DNA of 64,000 nt from Marvania coccoides (taxonomy: Eukaryota > Chlorophyta > Trebouxiophyceae > Chlorellales > Chlorellaceae). The DNA lies in the NCBI GenBank assembly GCA_963854735.1, contig OY978106.1, positions 1,143,978-1,207,977 of the forward strand, written 5' to 3'. A program made the position numbers and the translations under genes. The first letter of the stretch is position 1; the number at the start of each line of letters is the position of its first letter. Of the stretch, positions 1 through 11,809 are shown one piece after another. The notes under the pieces were generated by a model. That model saw only the letters and a program-made list of their open reading frames with translations, was not told the DNA's origin and searched no databases.

Positions 1-598
1 TGGAAAATTGGTTCCCCATCTCTTACCTTCGCCTTTGAACAGAGGCAATTGGCTGCCGGCCCCTGCCAGGGAACATGTCGATTTTATGGCATGCGCTTCT
101 GTCTAAAGAGGGGTTCTTGAGCTTGCGGATGTCTTTAATCGATCCAAACTTGAAACTCTGGCACCAGATTTTCGGCGGTGTACGCAAGGCAAGGGGTCTA
201 TGCCGTATCTGCCGATTTTTTCCGCATGTAGATGATTTTTAGTTATGGACTCGAGGCCGAAAACCGTCGCGTTGGGGTCCTATGTGCCCCTATTCATACA
301 TTCATACGAGGGGAATGTGGTTATCTTCTTCCCCCCAACGTCCTCCCCCTCGTATGCTATTGGTTATGCGGTTATACTACTGGAGATCAGCCGGAGACGC
401 AGTCCAGCGAGCGCCCTCGTCGCATACAGCCACGATCGTTTGATTTTTTCTCACTCTTGTTTCGGTGTATACCATATTCAGATTTATATTTTTAAATATA
501 CATGCTAGCTTTGTACAGTCTTCGAGATGGATAAATAACCGTAAACAAGAGACTTACAAAGAGATTCAAATCATCCGAATAAACCCAACCCAGCTCTG
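1..598. other. left edge, no gene seen
   Basis: I see no supported gene here. Two overlapping open frames of 87 codons (232-508) are in competing frames, have no recognisable domain and are probably chance. The last ~100 bases are the upstream region of the gene starting at 599. A gene whose exons lie mainly to the left of the window could still end here. Confidence 0.5.
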
Positions 599-1104
599 AT
601 GTATGAACTCATCGCGACGGCTGCAGCCGGGATTAATTCCGGAGTGGGTTTACACGCCGCCATAGCCACGTCGCCTCTCGGGTCCTACCACACCAGGACG
701 CGGGTGCTCACATTGCTGCTGAGCAGTTTAAGCAGCGGATGTGCTGCCGCTGCGTACTACCAAGGCAAAGCTTGAGAAGAGTTGCTGCAATCGTCTCAAC
801 ATCACCGCTCCATGGCTGCTTCTTACTTAATTATTGTTCATTTTACTACTCCGCTATTGCAGAAGGCCATGGCAACCTGTGGCTGGTGGCTGCTGCAGGA
901 GCAGCGCTGTCCATCCCCTACCACCTGCTTCTGATGAGCGCACCCGTTGCCACGGCTATAGACAGAGATACTGCTTCCTCAAGCTGGACGAGGAAATATT
1001 GGTTTGGGGCGGCGCTTTCTTGCGCTGCTTTTGCTGGCATGATGTCGATCATGGCGAGCAGGAGGGAAGCGGCGGCTATTTCTGGTCCTGATTTCACGTT
1101 TTGA
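599..1104 (+). CDS. DUF1772-like small membrane protein
   Basis: Two exons, 599-764 and 863-1104, give 134 residues. The start ATG at 599 is followed at once by a glycine/alanine-rich helix (ATAAAGINSGVGLH) like the first helix of DUF1772 proteins. Exon 2 carries the segment WLVAAAGAALSIPYHLLLMS, matching the family pattern of a tryptophan-led helix followed by 'iPY'. Three to four membrane helices are visible. The intron has a GC donor (CAAG|GCAAAG) and a normal acceptor (CTATTGCAG); no GT donor in the right phase joins the two conserved halves. Members of this family include anthrone-oxygenase-like proteins, but no enzymatic role can be claimed here. It is convergent with the glycosyltransferase at 1190. 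The family call rests on short motifs and is moderate. Confidence 0.55.
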
Positions 1105-1189
1105 GGAATTGCAATATATTTGTTTTGTTGTTGATTCTCTGCATGGAACGTCATGGATGGTAGGAAAATTGAAAAAGAAAAGGGGAAAT

Positions 1190-2788
1190 TTAGTCCCTGC
1201 TGCCTTTCAGCACAGATCGCACGTCGTTTTGGGGACCAGAGTTTGAGCTGACGTCCACGCTCCCAGCCATCGCAGTAAAAACATCACCAGCCGCTGCCAC
1301 TGCCGCTGTGAACTCGCTCCCAGGCGTTCCAATGAGCAGCGCCGTGCGCCCCAGGAGGTACATCTGTGCGGCCGCCTCCTGTAGGCCTGCCACGCTCTGC
1401 GGTTGCTTGCGGCGTTGGCCGACGGGGAACACTGCGGCAGTGCTCTTTGCGCCGGTGAGGCGCATAGCCCAGATCTGGTCCTGCATCTCCAACTCTTCGG
1501 CTGCGCTGTCACTGACGATGAAGAAGCGCGGCACCGCCTCGCCGTCCATAGGCATGCTCACGAGTTTTTTAGCCACCGCCACAAAATCTTCAGTTTGTGG
1601 CAAAGAAGTGCCGGCCACGGCAGAGGAGCGCACGCAGTCTTGTGTCCTGCAGGCATGGATGCCGACCCACTGTCCCCACTTGTCCCATTGGGCCTCCAAT
1701 TCAAAAGGAGCGGTGAGCGCCAAGACCCTGCAAAAGCAGCGGCAACAAGTTAACACATTCAGTAGTGAAAATGCACTTGTTTAAGATGGAAGTTGTGCAT
1801 GGTTGATCTTGTTGAGTCATTGCTTACTGAGGAGATGGCACCAACGCACGGTAGAACCAGTCGGCATCATGCGGAGACGCCACAAAAAGAGAGCTGGCTA
1901 CAACGCACAGCACCTTGGCAGACGCAGAGTTAACCCTAAAATAGATATCGAGCAAGATGAAATGTCAGCTTCGTATATGTTTAATGCCTGGGAAAAGAAG
2001 AAGGGAAAAAAAATGCGGCTGTGACACACTCACTCCTCCCATTTGTTCTGGACCTCCAAAAAGTCTGCGTAGTTTCTCAACCTGTGCGCCGTGCATCCGG
2101 CGTCGGCGTAGGAGTAGCGCCCGCTGGGGAAGGGGCCCACCTTGAGTGCGGGTTCTGCAAGAATAAAGCACAAACCATCACTTCAAATTGTATCAACGAG
2201 GGACACGGGCATGGTATTTTAAAATTAAGACATAAAAACAATAGTTCGATCTATAAAGCTGAAGTTATACGGCGGACCTTGGTAAAGATCGCTCCATGCA
2301 GCCGCGAACGTTGCGTCTCCGCTGTTCGGCCACACCATAACCAAAGAGGCTTGAGCTTCACGAGACAGGGTGGCAGCTGACGCAACAGTGGCCAAACGAT
2401 TGGGCAGTGAACCCAACGGCTGCGTGCAAAGACAAAAAAAAGTTTGATATTTGAGGAGAGCGTCCCAAATGTCTTGCGTATTTTCTCAATGCACTTAACC
2501 ATGATGTACATCGTCTTATCAGAGCCAGCTCGAGACGTAAGGTCCACAGCAGGCGGGCCCAGCGCCGTCTTTTTCTGGGTGGAGCAATTTCTAGCGAGCT
2601 CTGGCTGCAGCGCTTCCGCAGCCCCTGCAGCTACCTGCGCCAGAATGAAGAAGGCGGCGTATTATTATGCAGCCACAATATGCGTCATCCCATATCCTAA
2701 AGCTTCTCTATGCCAGGCTCACTTGATGCAGCAGGACGGCCAGCACCGCCGCCGCTATGAGAGAGGTTTGCTGTCCTGAGCTTCCCAT
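1190..2788 (-). CDS. fucosyltransferase-like glycosyltransferase, signal-anchored
   Basis: Six exons on the minus strand (2788-2723, 2634-2500, 2419-2278, 2154-2034, 1935-1828, 1727-1190) join in phase to 369 residues. Exon 1 is a signal anchor (MGSSGQQ then a run of A, L, V), implying a type II Golgi/ER protein. Exon 3 contains SLPNRLATVASAATLSREAQ and VVWP-like MVWPNSGD, the 'GxxNRL' donor-binding motif of the NodZ/FUT8/O-fucosyltransferase-like group. The last exon has RFFIVSD and, near the end, LLGRTALLIGTPGSEFTAAV, the typical C-terminal 'LLIGTxGSxF' block. I infer a GDP-sugar transferase of the secretory pathway; the donor and acceptor cannot be read from sequence. The exon 2 donor (ATG|GTTAAG) is the least certain boundary. 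Confidence 0.6.
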
Positions 2789-3055
2789 CGTTCGGTGGTG
2801 TAGTCTTCGGCGATTTAACGCTATTAAAAAGCTGTACAGGTTGACACCTCTCTTTAAAAGCAAGCCATTTATTGCAGCCAACAACACTCTGGGAGCGCCT
2901 CTTGGCAAAAAAAGGCTATCAAGAAATACAATAATCAGCGTCTTATCTTTTTTACAGAAAGGCTCACAAAGATTGCCAGAAGGGAAAAAGCTCTTCCATC
3001 CAATGGACTCATCCAAGAAAAACTTTGTCTGCTTTGACCAAAATTTGCCCACTGG

Positions 3056-4169
3056 TCAAAACTCCAAAGGGCAGCTGTCTGTGCACTCTTCGCCCTCCGC
3101 ACTCTCATTGCCGTCACTGCCAGCCAATGCAGTACCATCCACAAAGTGCGCCAGGTACTCTGTGTTGCCCGAGGCTGCACCTTTAATTGGTGACTCGATC
3201 CACCCTCGGCAGCCGAACCCAGCCTCCTCCCAGCCAGCAATAACCCGTGCCAACACCTCCTCCCGCACCGCAACATCCCTCACCACCCCTCCCGCGCTCA
3301 CTTCCGCTCTTCCCGCCTCAAACTGCGGCTTGATCAGCAGCACAAGCTGCCCCCCCGGGCGGAGCACGTCTGCCACCGTCTCCCGCATCTTCAGCGACGA
3401 AATAAACGACAGGTCGAGCGTCACGATGTCCACTGGGGTGCCCCCGGGGAGGTCCTCCCGCCGCACGTGCCTCAGATTCGTTCTTTCCACCACTGTCACC
3501 CTCGGATCCACTCTGATCTTTTCCGCCACCTGGCCGTAGCCAACGTCGATGCCCACCACCCGCGCCGCCCCCCGCTGCAGCAGACAGTCGGTGAAACCGC
3601 CCGTAGACAGCCCAGAGTCCAGCGCTGCCAGCCCGGTGGGGTCAATGTTGAATTTGTCAAAGGCGGCTTCCAGTTTAAGTCCTGCCCTGCACACGTACTT
3701 TGGCATCTCGGCGGTGATGAGGACGCGGGCGGTGGCGGGTACGGGGGTGCCGGACTTGTGCACCACGCGGTCGTCCACTCGGACCTTGCCTGGAGAGGAA
3801 AGGAAAAACACATTTAGCTAGGGGAGTCAAGTTTCTTCCATTTCTAGGGGTTAAATGGCAAATCAGGGGAAGAGAGCAGCACAGGTTCACACCTTGCACA
3901 ATCCAGGACTGGATGACGTTTCTGCTGAGCTCTGGGTACTGCTCAAGGCACACCTCGTCCAGCCGGCGCCGCTTCTTCTTCTTGGGCTCAGGGGGCTCGG
4001 GGCGGGTAGCCTCGGGGTTGGGGGTGCTTGATATGCATCGGCAAGGCGACATGCCCCTCCAGGAAGATGTTTGGCGAGGCGCAGGCACCGGGAGCAGGCG
4101 GATGAGGGAAGTAATTGCCCGTGGTGGAAATGCCCAAGACCCCAGGGGCCCTGCCAGCATTGAACACAT
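3056..4169 (-). CDS. TlyA-type (hemolysin A-like) rRNA 2'-O-methyltransferase
   Basis: Two exons (4169-3893 and 3789-3056) give 336 residues. The first ~60 residues are rich in S, R and P with few acidic residues, which suggests a plastid or mitochondrial transit peptide. Then come an S4-type RNA-binding domain (RRRLDEVCLEQYPELSRNVI; after the intron KVRVDDRVVHKSG) and the FtsJ-like methyltransferase domain: LDSGLSTGGFTDCLLQRGA (SAM loop), GIDVGYGQVAEKIRVDPRV and IKPQFEAGR. The family methylates ribosomal RNA in bacteria and organelles, so I infer an organellar rRNA methyltransferase. The name hemolysin is historical. Divergent from the kinesin, with about 260 bases between. A start further upstream is possible because the frame stays open to 4436. 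Confidence 0.85.
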
Positions 4170-4429
4170 ACCAAAAATTAATAAATAAATATAATTATTG
4201 CAGTGCCCGTCGCTAATTGCGAAAATGCCATCGAGAGGTCGTCCGCGCGTTTTTTTTTCTGCTCCATTTTTGCCCGCTGCTCCAGCCATTTGCAGTCCTG
4301 AAACTTTTATTGGTATACTCTGAAAAATAGTGCCAGTCGCCATGAGGGCCACCAACTGCGTTTGACAACACTTGCAAAGTTGTAACGACCTTGATTTAGT
4401 TGAGCCAATTTGCGGAGCGAGCGAACGCG

Positions 4430-7400
4430 ATGGCAAGCACTGAAAATATAAGGTGGGTAACCAAGATCATGGGCTTGCATTGGGGAGTCCAACACCCATC
4501 GCAAACCTCTCTCTGTTTTTTTATCACGTCCGCAACCACCCGCATTCGCAGTGTGCACGTCCGCGTGCGGCCGTTGAGCGATGCTGAAAAGGAGAAAGGA
4601 AAGGCGTGGAAGGTGGATGGCAACGCCGTTGCCCAGATTGATTCCACCTCGGGTGCCCCTTTCAGCGATGCCTCTCCCTACATGTTGGACACCATCTTCG
4701 ACGGCAGCTGCACCACCGCCGACGTCTACAAGCGCACCACCCGCGACCTCATCCATCAGATCGTCGAGGGCTTCAACTCCACGGTGTTTGCGTACGGCCA
4801 GACCTCCTCCGGCAAGACCCACACGATGCGCGGCACCGACGACGAGCCAGGCATCATCCCGTTGGCGGTGCGGGAGATCTTCGACCTCATCAACGCCACC
4901 AAAGATCGCGAGTTCCTGCTGCGCGTGTCCTACATGGAGGTGCGTTTTAGCGCTATTGCGCAGTATCCGACGACTTGACAGCAGCGCTTCTGACCTTGAT
5001 TTTCTCACACTACTGCTGCAGCTGTACAACGAGGACATCAACGATCTGCTGGCCCCTGGCAACTCCAAGCTGCCGGTGCACGAGTCCCGGGAGGCGGGGG
5101 TCTACGTTGCCGGCCTGCGCGAGGACATTGTATCGTCGCCTGACCAGGTGTTGGACTTGCTGTCCCAGGGGGAGCGTCACCGCCACGTGGGCGAGACCAA
5201 GATGAACAAGAACTCGTCTCGCTCCCACACCATCTTCCGCATGGTGGTGGAGTCCCGCAGCACCGTGGTGGGGGTCGCTGACGGCGCCGGCGGCGATGTT
5301 GGCGCCATCAGAGTGTCCGCCCTCACACTGGTGGACCTGGCTGGCAGCGAGCGCATCGCCAAGACGGGAGCTGAGGGTCAGCGCGCCAAAGAGGGCGCCG
5401 CCATCAACAAGAGTCTCCTGACCCTGGGCACGGTGATCAACAAGCTGTCCGAGGGGGTGGCGGCGGCCCAAGGCGGCCACATCCCGTACCGCGACTCCAA
5501 GCTCACCCGCATCCTGCAGCCGTCGCTAGGAGGTAACGCCAAGACCGCCATCATCTGCGCCATCACCCCCGCGGCCGTGCACGTGGAGGAGAGCCACAGC
5601 ACGCTGCGCTTTGCATGCCGCGCCAAGCGCGTGGTCAACAACGCCACTGTGAACGAGGTGCTGTCGGATGCGGCGGTGCTGAAGCGTCAGGCCAAGGAGA
5701 TTGAGGACCTGCGCAGCGCGCTGCAGTCCAGCGGCAATGCTGCGCACATTGAGGCTGAAATCGGGCGCCTGAGGGGGGAGCTGCTGCGCAAAGACCAGGA
5801 GAAGGAGCACATGAGCGTAGCGCTGGCGGCAGAGAAGGAGGAGCGCGAGCGGGCGCAGCGCAAGGTGGACAACATGACGCGGCTGATGCTGGAGGGGGGA
5901 AAGAATGGCGGTAACGGAGGCGGCGCTGCCGGGTCCCCCCAGGCAAATGCAGGCAAGGGCAAGGGGCGGCGGGAGAACCGCCGTGAGACTTGGTGCCCTG
6001 GAGCTGCGCAGCGCAAGCGTCCGTTGCTGCCCAACCTGGCTGCGATGCCTGAAGAAGGCAACGCTGCTGGCGGTGCTTCTGATGCAGCTCCTGCTGTGCC
6101 TGCGCAACGGCGCTCTGACGGCGGTGCGCTGCTGTCTTCCGCCCGCATTATGGGCGCCTCCCCTCCCCGCAAGTTCCAGCACACTGGCGATACCGCCTGT
6201 GACGGCATGCAGCAGCCACCCAACCTGGCGGCGCTGCAGTCCAAGCTGCGGGAGCTGGAGACCGCCAACGACCTGATGCAGCGAGAGTTGGACGCGGTGG
6301 CTGAAGCCGCCCAGCGCACCCAGCAGCAGCTGAGGGACGCTGAGGATGAGCTGATGGCTGTGGCCGAGGAGCGAGACAAGCTTGGCCCTGCCGTCAAAGA
6401 AGCGCAGTGGAAGGCGCGCCAGCTGGAGCGGGAGGTGGTGGCGCTGGCGAAGGAGCGCGATGCCGCGGTGGCCACCGCTGCAGAGCTGGAGGCGGCCGCC
6501 GCTGCGGCGCCGCAAGTCGGTGCAGTCGATGAGGCAGCTGTGGCGCAGCTGGAGGCGGCCACTGCGGAGGTGGCGCGCCTGAAGGTGGAGATGGAGGATG
6601 TGGCCACGCTGAAGGTGGAGCTGGCTGAAGCCGCCGCCGCCAAGGAGCAGCTGGGCAGCAAAGCTGACAAGGCCAAGGCCGCCGCTGCCGAGGCTGAGGA
6701 GAAGGCCAAGGGCCTGGCTGCCGAGCTGGCGAGCGCGAGGACGGCCAAGGAGGCGTCGGATGAAAAGGCCGAGGAGCTGGAGGTGCGGTGCAAGGAGCTG
6801 GCTGAGGAGGCGCAGCGTCTGAGCGCCCACATCACCGACCTGGAGACCAGAAAGCGCGCGCCGCTGTACCAGAAGCGCCAGGAGGACGAGCTGCGCGCCG
6901 CGGTGGAAAAGGCCGGCGAGGCGGAGGTGCGGGTCAATGAGGCTGAGGCTCGGGTCAAGGAGGCACGAGCGGCGCAAGAGGCCGCTGAAGCGGCGGCGGC
7001 GGCGCTCAAAGAGGATCTGGAGCGTGCGCAGGCGGCTGCCGCTGAGGAGCTGGCCGACCAGCGCGGCGCTGCGGAGGTGGCTGCCCAGCGGGCTGCTGCG
7101 GAGGCTGAGCTGGTGGCTGCTCGGCACGCAGAGGCAGTGGAGGTGGCAAGAGCGCGGGAGGCCGCGCTGGAAGCCGCCAAGACCGCCGGGGAGACTAACC
7201 TGGCGGAGCGCGATGCTGCCGTGGCGGAGCTTACCCAGGAGCTGGCTAGCGAGCGAGAGACGGTGGCGACACTGCAGGCCCAACTGGAGGAGACCCAGGC
7301 CTGCGCTGACGCCGCTGCAGAGCACGTGCGCTTCTTGGAGGAGAAGGCGGAGACCGAGGCTGCGGAAGCCGAGAAGGAGAAGCAGGCGCTGGAGGCCAGC

Positions 7401-10055
7401 ATTGAGGGTGTCCGTGCTGAAGCGGCCGCTGCTGCCGACAGCCATGCTGCCGCTCTGGCGACGCTGGGCGAGGAGCGGGAGGCTCTCACCGCAGTAAACG
7501 CCGCCCTGGAGGCGTCCAAGAGCGAGCTGGAGGCCAGGGTGGCTGCTGCGGCTGCCGCCCTGCACGCTGCTGATGAGTTGAAGGAGCTTCGCCGCAAGTA
7601 CAAGGACCAGACCGCCAAGCTGAACCAGGCACTGAAATCCGCCAACGCGGGGAGCAAGGGTACCGAGCGCGCGGCGGACCGCGCTGAGAAGGAGTCTGAG
7701 CGCCTGCGTGGGCAGGTGAAGGAGTTGGAAGGGAAGCTGCGGGCGGCGGTGGCTGACAAGAACACCGCGCAGCTGGAGAAGGCGGCGCTGGAGAGGGAGC
7801 TGCGCGGCGCTCGCGCCCAGCTGGACAAGCTGAGCAAGAACATTGGGCGCATCGCCGGGGTTGAGGAGCGCAAGCGCGAGTCCATCATGGTGGGCTTCAA
7901 CCAAACCAAGGGGCGGCTGGCCACGGTTGAGGACTCGCTGGCTGCGGCGCAGAACGAACTAGAGAGGACCTCCTTTGAGCTCGAGACCCAGCGTGCGGAG
8001 GCTGGACGGCTGGCGGCTGAGCTGGAGGGCGCCCAACGCACAGGAGACGAGGCTACTGCGCGCGCTGACGACCTGGCAGGGCAGCTGGAGGCGACGGAGG
8101 CCGACATTGAGGCTCTGCGCGCTGACCTGGACGCCGTGCGCGCCGATCTGGACCAGAAAACTGCGGATCTGGGTGAGGCCACCGAGCGCGCGGCTGCCCT
8201 GGAGGCAGAGCTCGCAGAGGCCCAAGACGCGCGGGCCATGCTGTTGCACGAGAAGGCTGGGCTGGAGGCGGACCTGGTGGCCGCCAATGCTGACGCAGCA
8301 GTCGTGGCTGAGCGCCTGGCTGCAGCCGAAGCGCAGCTGCCCCGCATTGAGGAGCTCGAGGAGGAGCTGGCGGTCGCCAAGGAGGAGGTGGTTGCTGCTG
8401 AGGCGGCCGGCAAGGAGCAGAGTGAGGCGTCCAAGGTACGCAGAGATGTTTTAATCTTTTTCATCTTCAAAACTGTTCAGCTGTACGGGTTTTTTTTTTC
8501 TCATTCATTTTTTTACTTCTTCTTGCTGCAGAAGCGCATTGCGTCGCTGGAGGGTGACATCTCCGTGCTGCAGGCGGGCATGGAGGAGGTAGCTGCCGCC
8601 GCAGGCCAGGAGAAGGCTGCTGCAGACGCTGCCGCTGCTGGTGTTGCCGAAAAACTGGCCTGCCTGGAGGCCTCGCTGGAGGAACGCGCTGCCTACGTGA
8701 GCACCCTGGAGAGCCAGATCAATGACGCCATGTCCGAGGGGATGGAGCTCAAGGCTGCCGCCGATGGGGCCGCCGCGCAGTGCAAGGCGCTGGAGGAACA
8801 ACTGGCGGCGGCAGCTGCCGAGATTTCGCAGCTCAAGACCGAGATGGAGTCCAGCCGCGCTCAGGAGGAGTCTCTCGTGGAGGAGGCGCAGGGTCTGCGT
8901 GCCCAGGTGACGGCATCGGCTGAGGAAGCCACCGGCTTGCACACCCTCCTCGCTGAGCTGAAGAACCAGCTGGAAGCCAGCCGCACCGAGGCGGCAGCGC
9001 TGCTGGAGGAGGTCCAGGACCTCCGCAGCCAGGTGGCCGCCTCTGCAGAGGGTGAAGCCGGGCTGCAGGGCCGTCTGTCGGAGCTGCAGGCAGAGCTGCA
9101 GGGCATGCGGGCTGCCAAGGCGGAGTGGGAGGCGCGTTCCGCTGAGATGTCCGAGGAGGTGGAGAAATGGAAGTGTGCGGCCGCGGACGTGGAGCAGAAA
9201 CAGGCGGCAGCGGAGGAGGCCGCCGGCGAGGTCGCGACAGCACTGGAGGCTGCTCGCTCCGAGGCTGGTGAGCTGCGCGCGGCTGTGGATGCCGCGGAGG
9301 CGGCAGTGGGCGCCGCGGAGGAGCTGCGTGCCTCTGAGGCTGCTAGCGCTGAGCGCCAGATTGGAGCGGTGCAGGCCCGGCTGTATGCCGCTGAAGCAGC
9401 GCTGGAAGAGGAGCGTGGGGACGCCTCTGAGCTGGTGGCCGCCGTGGAGTCTCTTCGCGCGGAGCTGGATGTGGAGCGCGCTGCGGTGGCGGCGCAGGCT
9501 GACTTGGCTGCTCGCCAGGTGGCTGCCGCCCATGATGAGGCTGGCCGGGCCGTCGAGGCTGCAGACCGCAAGATCGCGACCCTCAACTCCCGCATCCAGA
9601 CCCTGGAGTCGCAGGCCATCCGTGCCGCGCAGCAGGCTGAGGCTGCTCTGGCCAGGGTGAATGCTGCGGCAGGCCCTGAGGGGGCCGCTGCCGCGGAGCT
9701 GGAGGCGCGGTGCGCCGCGCTGCAGGAGGACCTGCGCAAGAGCAGGCGCCGCGAGGAGAAGCTGCAGGCGCTGCAGTTCCGCCTGCGGGAGGACCTGCGC
9801 AGTGCTGACGGGGACCTCGCTTCCTTTGACCAGCTTCGTGATGTGCGTGCTCTGGAGTATGAGCTGGACCGCATGGCCAATCGCGCGTCGAGGGACAAGG
9901 CGGCGCTGAAGCAGGCGCTGGCTGCGGCCCAGAAGCGCGTGGCTGAGCTTGAGGCGGTGACCAGGGGCAGCAGCGGTGGAGGAGCAGTGGGCAAAAAGGC
10001 ACTGGCGCCTGCTGCCACGATGGCTCTGGCTGACAAGGAGAACCAATTGCTGTAG
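4430..10055 (+). CDS. CENP-E-like kinesin motor with long coiled coil
   Basis: Four exons (4430-4452, 4552-4939, 5022-8435, 8532-10055) give 1782 residues. The N-terminal motor begins MASTENISVHVRVRP. It has the P-loop GQTSSGKTHTM (from residue 90), switch I NKNSSRSHTIF (from ~199) and switch II LVDLAGSER (from ~240). The motor at the very N terminus followed by about 1,400 residues of alanine/glutamate-rich coiled coil is the layout of kinesin-7/CENP-E, a plus-end motor for chromosome alignment. A basic low-complexity stretch (about residues 445-520) separates motor and tail. The start lies in a 23-base first exon, fixed by phase and by the fit to the kinesin N terminus. Intron 3 is 96 bases, in frame and without a stop. 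Subfamily assignment is inference. Confidence 0.88.
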
Positions 10056-10309
10056 TGAAGAGGAATAGTATTTAGAAGTAGAAGTAGTAATAATGTTTCT
10101 GACTGAGATTGTTTCCCTTGAGAATGAGATTTTATGGTGTTGTGGTGGATTTGGCTGATGTGGCTGGCTGGCAAATTTACTGGTGGGATTTGGTAGTTGG
10201 CGCAAAATTTGGAGAATTACAAGACTTGACGCAATGCGGTGCATGCAATAACTATAACTGTTTTTACGTTCACTATGTAATGCAACATTAAAAGTACAAG
10301 CAACCCATT
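10056..10309. other. 3' region of kinesin gene
   Basis: AT-rich trailer of the kinesin gene. It contains TGTAA at about 10276, the usual chlorophyte polyadenylation signal. The minus strand lacks stops through most of it, so the broken minus-strand ORF starting at 10646 reads through without a proper end. Confidence 0.45.
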
Positions 10310-10646
10310 TTTTTCTCGCGGTGGTGGCCGCGATGCGCTTTTTCTGGGGCGCCGAGTTTTTGAGCACGATCCCGTTGCGTTCAGCTGCGCACCTGGCGAA
10401 CTGCGCCCGTGCCCTGCCGCCGTACCCAGTCATGTTTGCAATTTTGAGCACCTCCGCCTTGGTCAGTGACCGCCCCCCTCGCGATACGGCCACGCCCGCC
10501 GACAAGGTGCCGGCCTTATTCGCGAGCTTGATTTTCCTGGCGAGGTTGCGGACGTCGTACTGTGTTCCGTTGATGGTGACGATAAACTTTTCTCGGAGGT
10601 TCTTGGCGCGCTGGGGGGAGCGACGCGCGCGAGGAGATGATAACAT
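10310..10646 (-). pseudogene. short basic ORF that has lost its 3' end (possible viral relic)
   Basis: The frame opens with an ATG at 10646 preceded by an A/T-rich tract and encodes about 110 basic residues: NLREKFIVTINGTQYDVRNL, then SRGGRSLTKAEVLKIANMTG and a lysine/alanine tail ending near KRIAATTARKK. I do not recognise the family. No stop codon follows: the frame runs through the kinesin 3' region and on into the antisense of the kinesin coding sequence down to 8505, so the natural C terminus appears to be missing. It lies 60 bases downstream of, and on the same strand as, the broken glycosyltransferase at 10706-11465, a tight spacing more typical of a large DNA virus than of this host. 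A spliced host gene with its end unrecognised is the alternative. Confidence 0.45.
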
Positions 10647-10705
10647 TTTTTACAGTACTACTAGAAACTATTTTTTCCCTTCAAATGTAGATGAAACTTT
10701 GACTT

Positions 10706-11465
10706 TCACTCAGCTGTAGAAATGCTCGAGATCATCGCACGCGTCACCATCGAGTCAGGGCCCACCCCGACGACTCTCAGCAGACGCTCCCGCTCCTCCA
10801 GGACCCGCCTCCGATATCCACAGATGGATTCGACAGTGAATCGAGGTGCGCCTGAAGGTCTTCCCCGCTGTCGAAGTTCGAGAGGTCGATGTACGTATCC
10901 CTTGGGGGCTTAACCTCGCGGGGGAAATTGGTTCCTCGGTAAATGCAAACGCATCCTGCCATCAGGGCGTCCCAGAATTTCTCAGAGACGTACCCGGGCG
11001 CATCGTTATTTTCCAGTATCAGGGCAAACGTATGCCGCTGTCGCATGAATCCGTGCAGACGCTGACGCCGCTCTCGTCGACGATGGACCGCAGGGAATGG
11101 GCCCAGACGGCGCCGGGGGTGCGGACGATGGATGCCACGAGGTTCTCGACGTGGTCCTCGCGGTAGGCGTTGTCCGCGTCCAGGAAGCAGATGAAGGCGT
11201 ACTCCGGCGCCGGCACCAGGAAACTTGCGGCGGCGTAGATGAGATGGCCGGTGTAGCCATCCGCGCCTGTCGCCACGGGGAGCTCGATTTTGCGGGCGAT
11301 GTCGTGCTGGCTGACCATGTCGAAGGCACGGGGGCCGTCCGCCACCACCCAGTGGTCTGTCGCCGCAAACGTCTGGCGGCGGACCGGGCCCACGCACCTG
11401 GCAAGCTCGGACGGGCTGGTGGAGCCACCCACTGCGGTGACCACCGCCACTCTGATCGACAACAT
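10706..11465 (-). pseudogene. frameshifted GT2-GT10 two-domain glycosyltransferase
   Basis: From the ATG at 11465 the first frame encodes a GT2-like domain: MLSIRVAVVTAVGG, then FICFLDADNAYREDHVENLV (the DxD region) and a terminal SVCTDSCDS. This frame ends at 11019. In a second frame, from about 11045, follows the C-terminal signature of GT10 fucosyltransferases, ENNDAPGYVSEKFWDALMAG, then CIYRG and YIDLSNF. Near 10835 a further shift is needed to continue into GYRRRVLEERERLLRVVG, ending at a stop at 10706-10708. Most of a GT10 N-terminal region is absent between the two parts. At least two frame changes and a probable internal deletion make this a pseudogene. Two-domain glycosyltransferases of this kind occur in chloroviruses and other giant viruses; viral origin is inference. 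Confidence 0.65.
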
Positions 11466-11809
11466 TTGGGTTTGCCCCTAGAGCGCATGGTCGAGCTTCT
11501 CCTATGCTATATTACCATGACATGAAAGAATCTTACAGTAGAAGAAGAAGAAGAAGAGATGACGAAGAGATGAAGTGCTTGTAAGAGTATTAAGGTTTTT
11601 CTTGTTTGTTTACACAACAAGAAGAGTTCAATTTCAATGAATAAAGTCACGAGGGCGGCAGGGAGGCTAGCATTACCAAGTAAGATGCTTAGGAAGAGAA
11701 AAGAAGGACAAGGATTGGTAGGGATTCACATAATTTGCGTTGACTTCGCAACAGAACCCCGTGGCGAAGCGCTGGAGGAGGATAAATAGAGAAATTCAAA
11801 ACGATGACG
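11466..11809. other. intergenic, GAA microsatellite
   Basis: Contains a short (GAA)n tract at about 11539-11556 and the 3' trailer of the phospholipase gene. No gene is seen; small open frames here are in AT-rich sequence without a domain. Confidence 0.5.

Noticed and set aside
5526..8470. Very long minus-strand open frames (792 and 927 codons) oppos­ite the kinesin
   Set aside because: They are shadows of the GC-rich, alanine/glutamate-biased coiled-coil coding strand; they have no start context and no domain, and are serine/alanine/arginine repeats.
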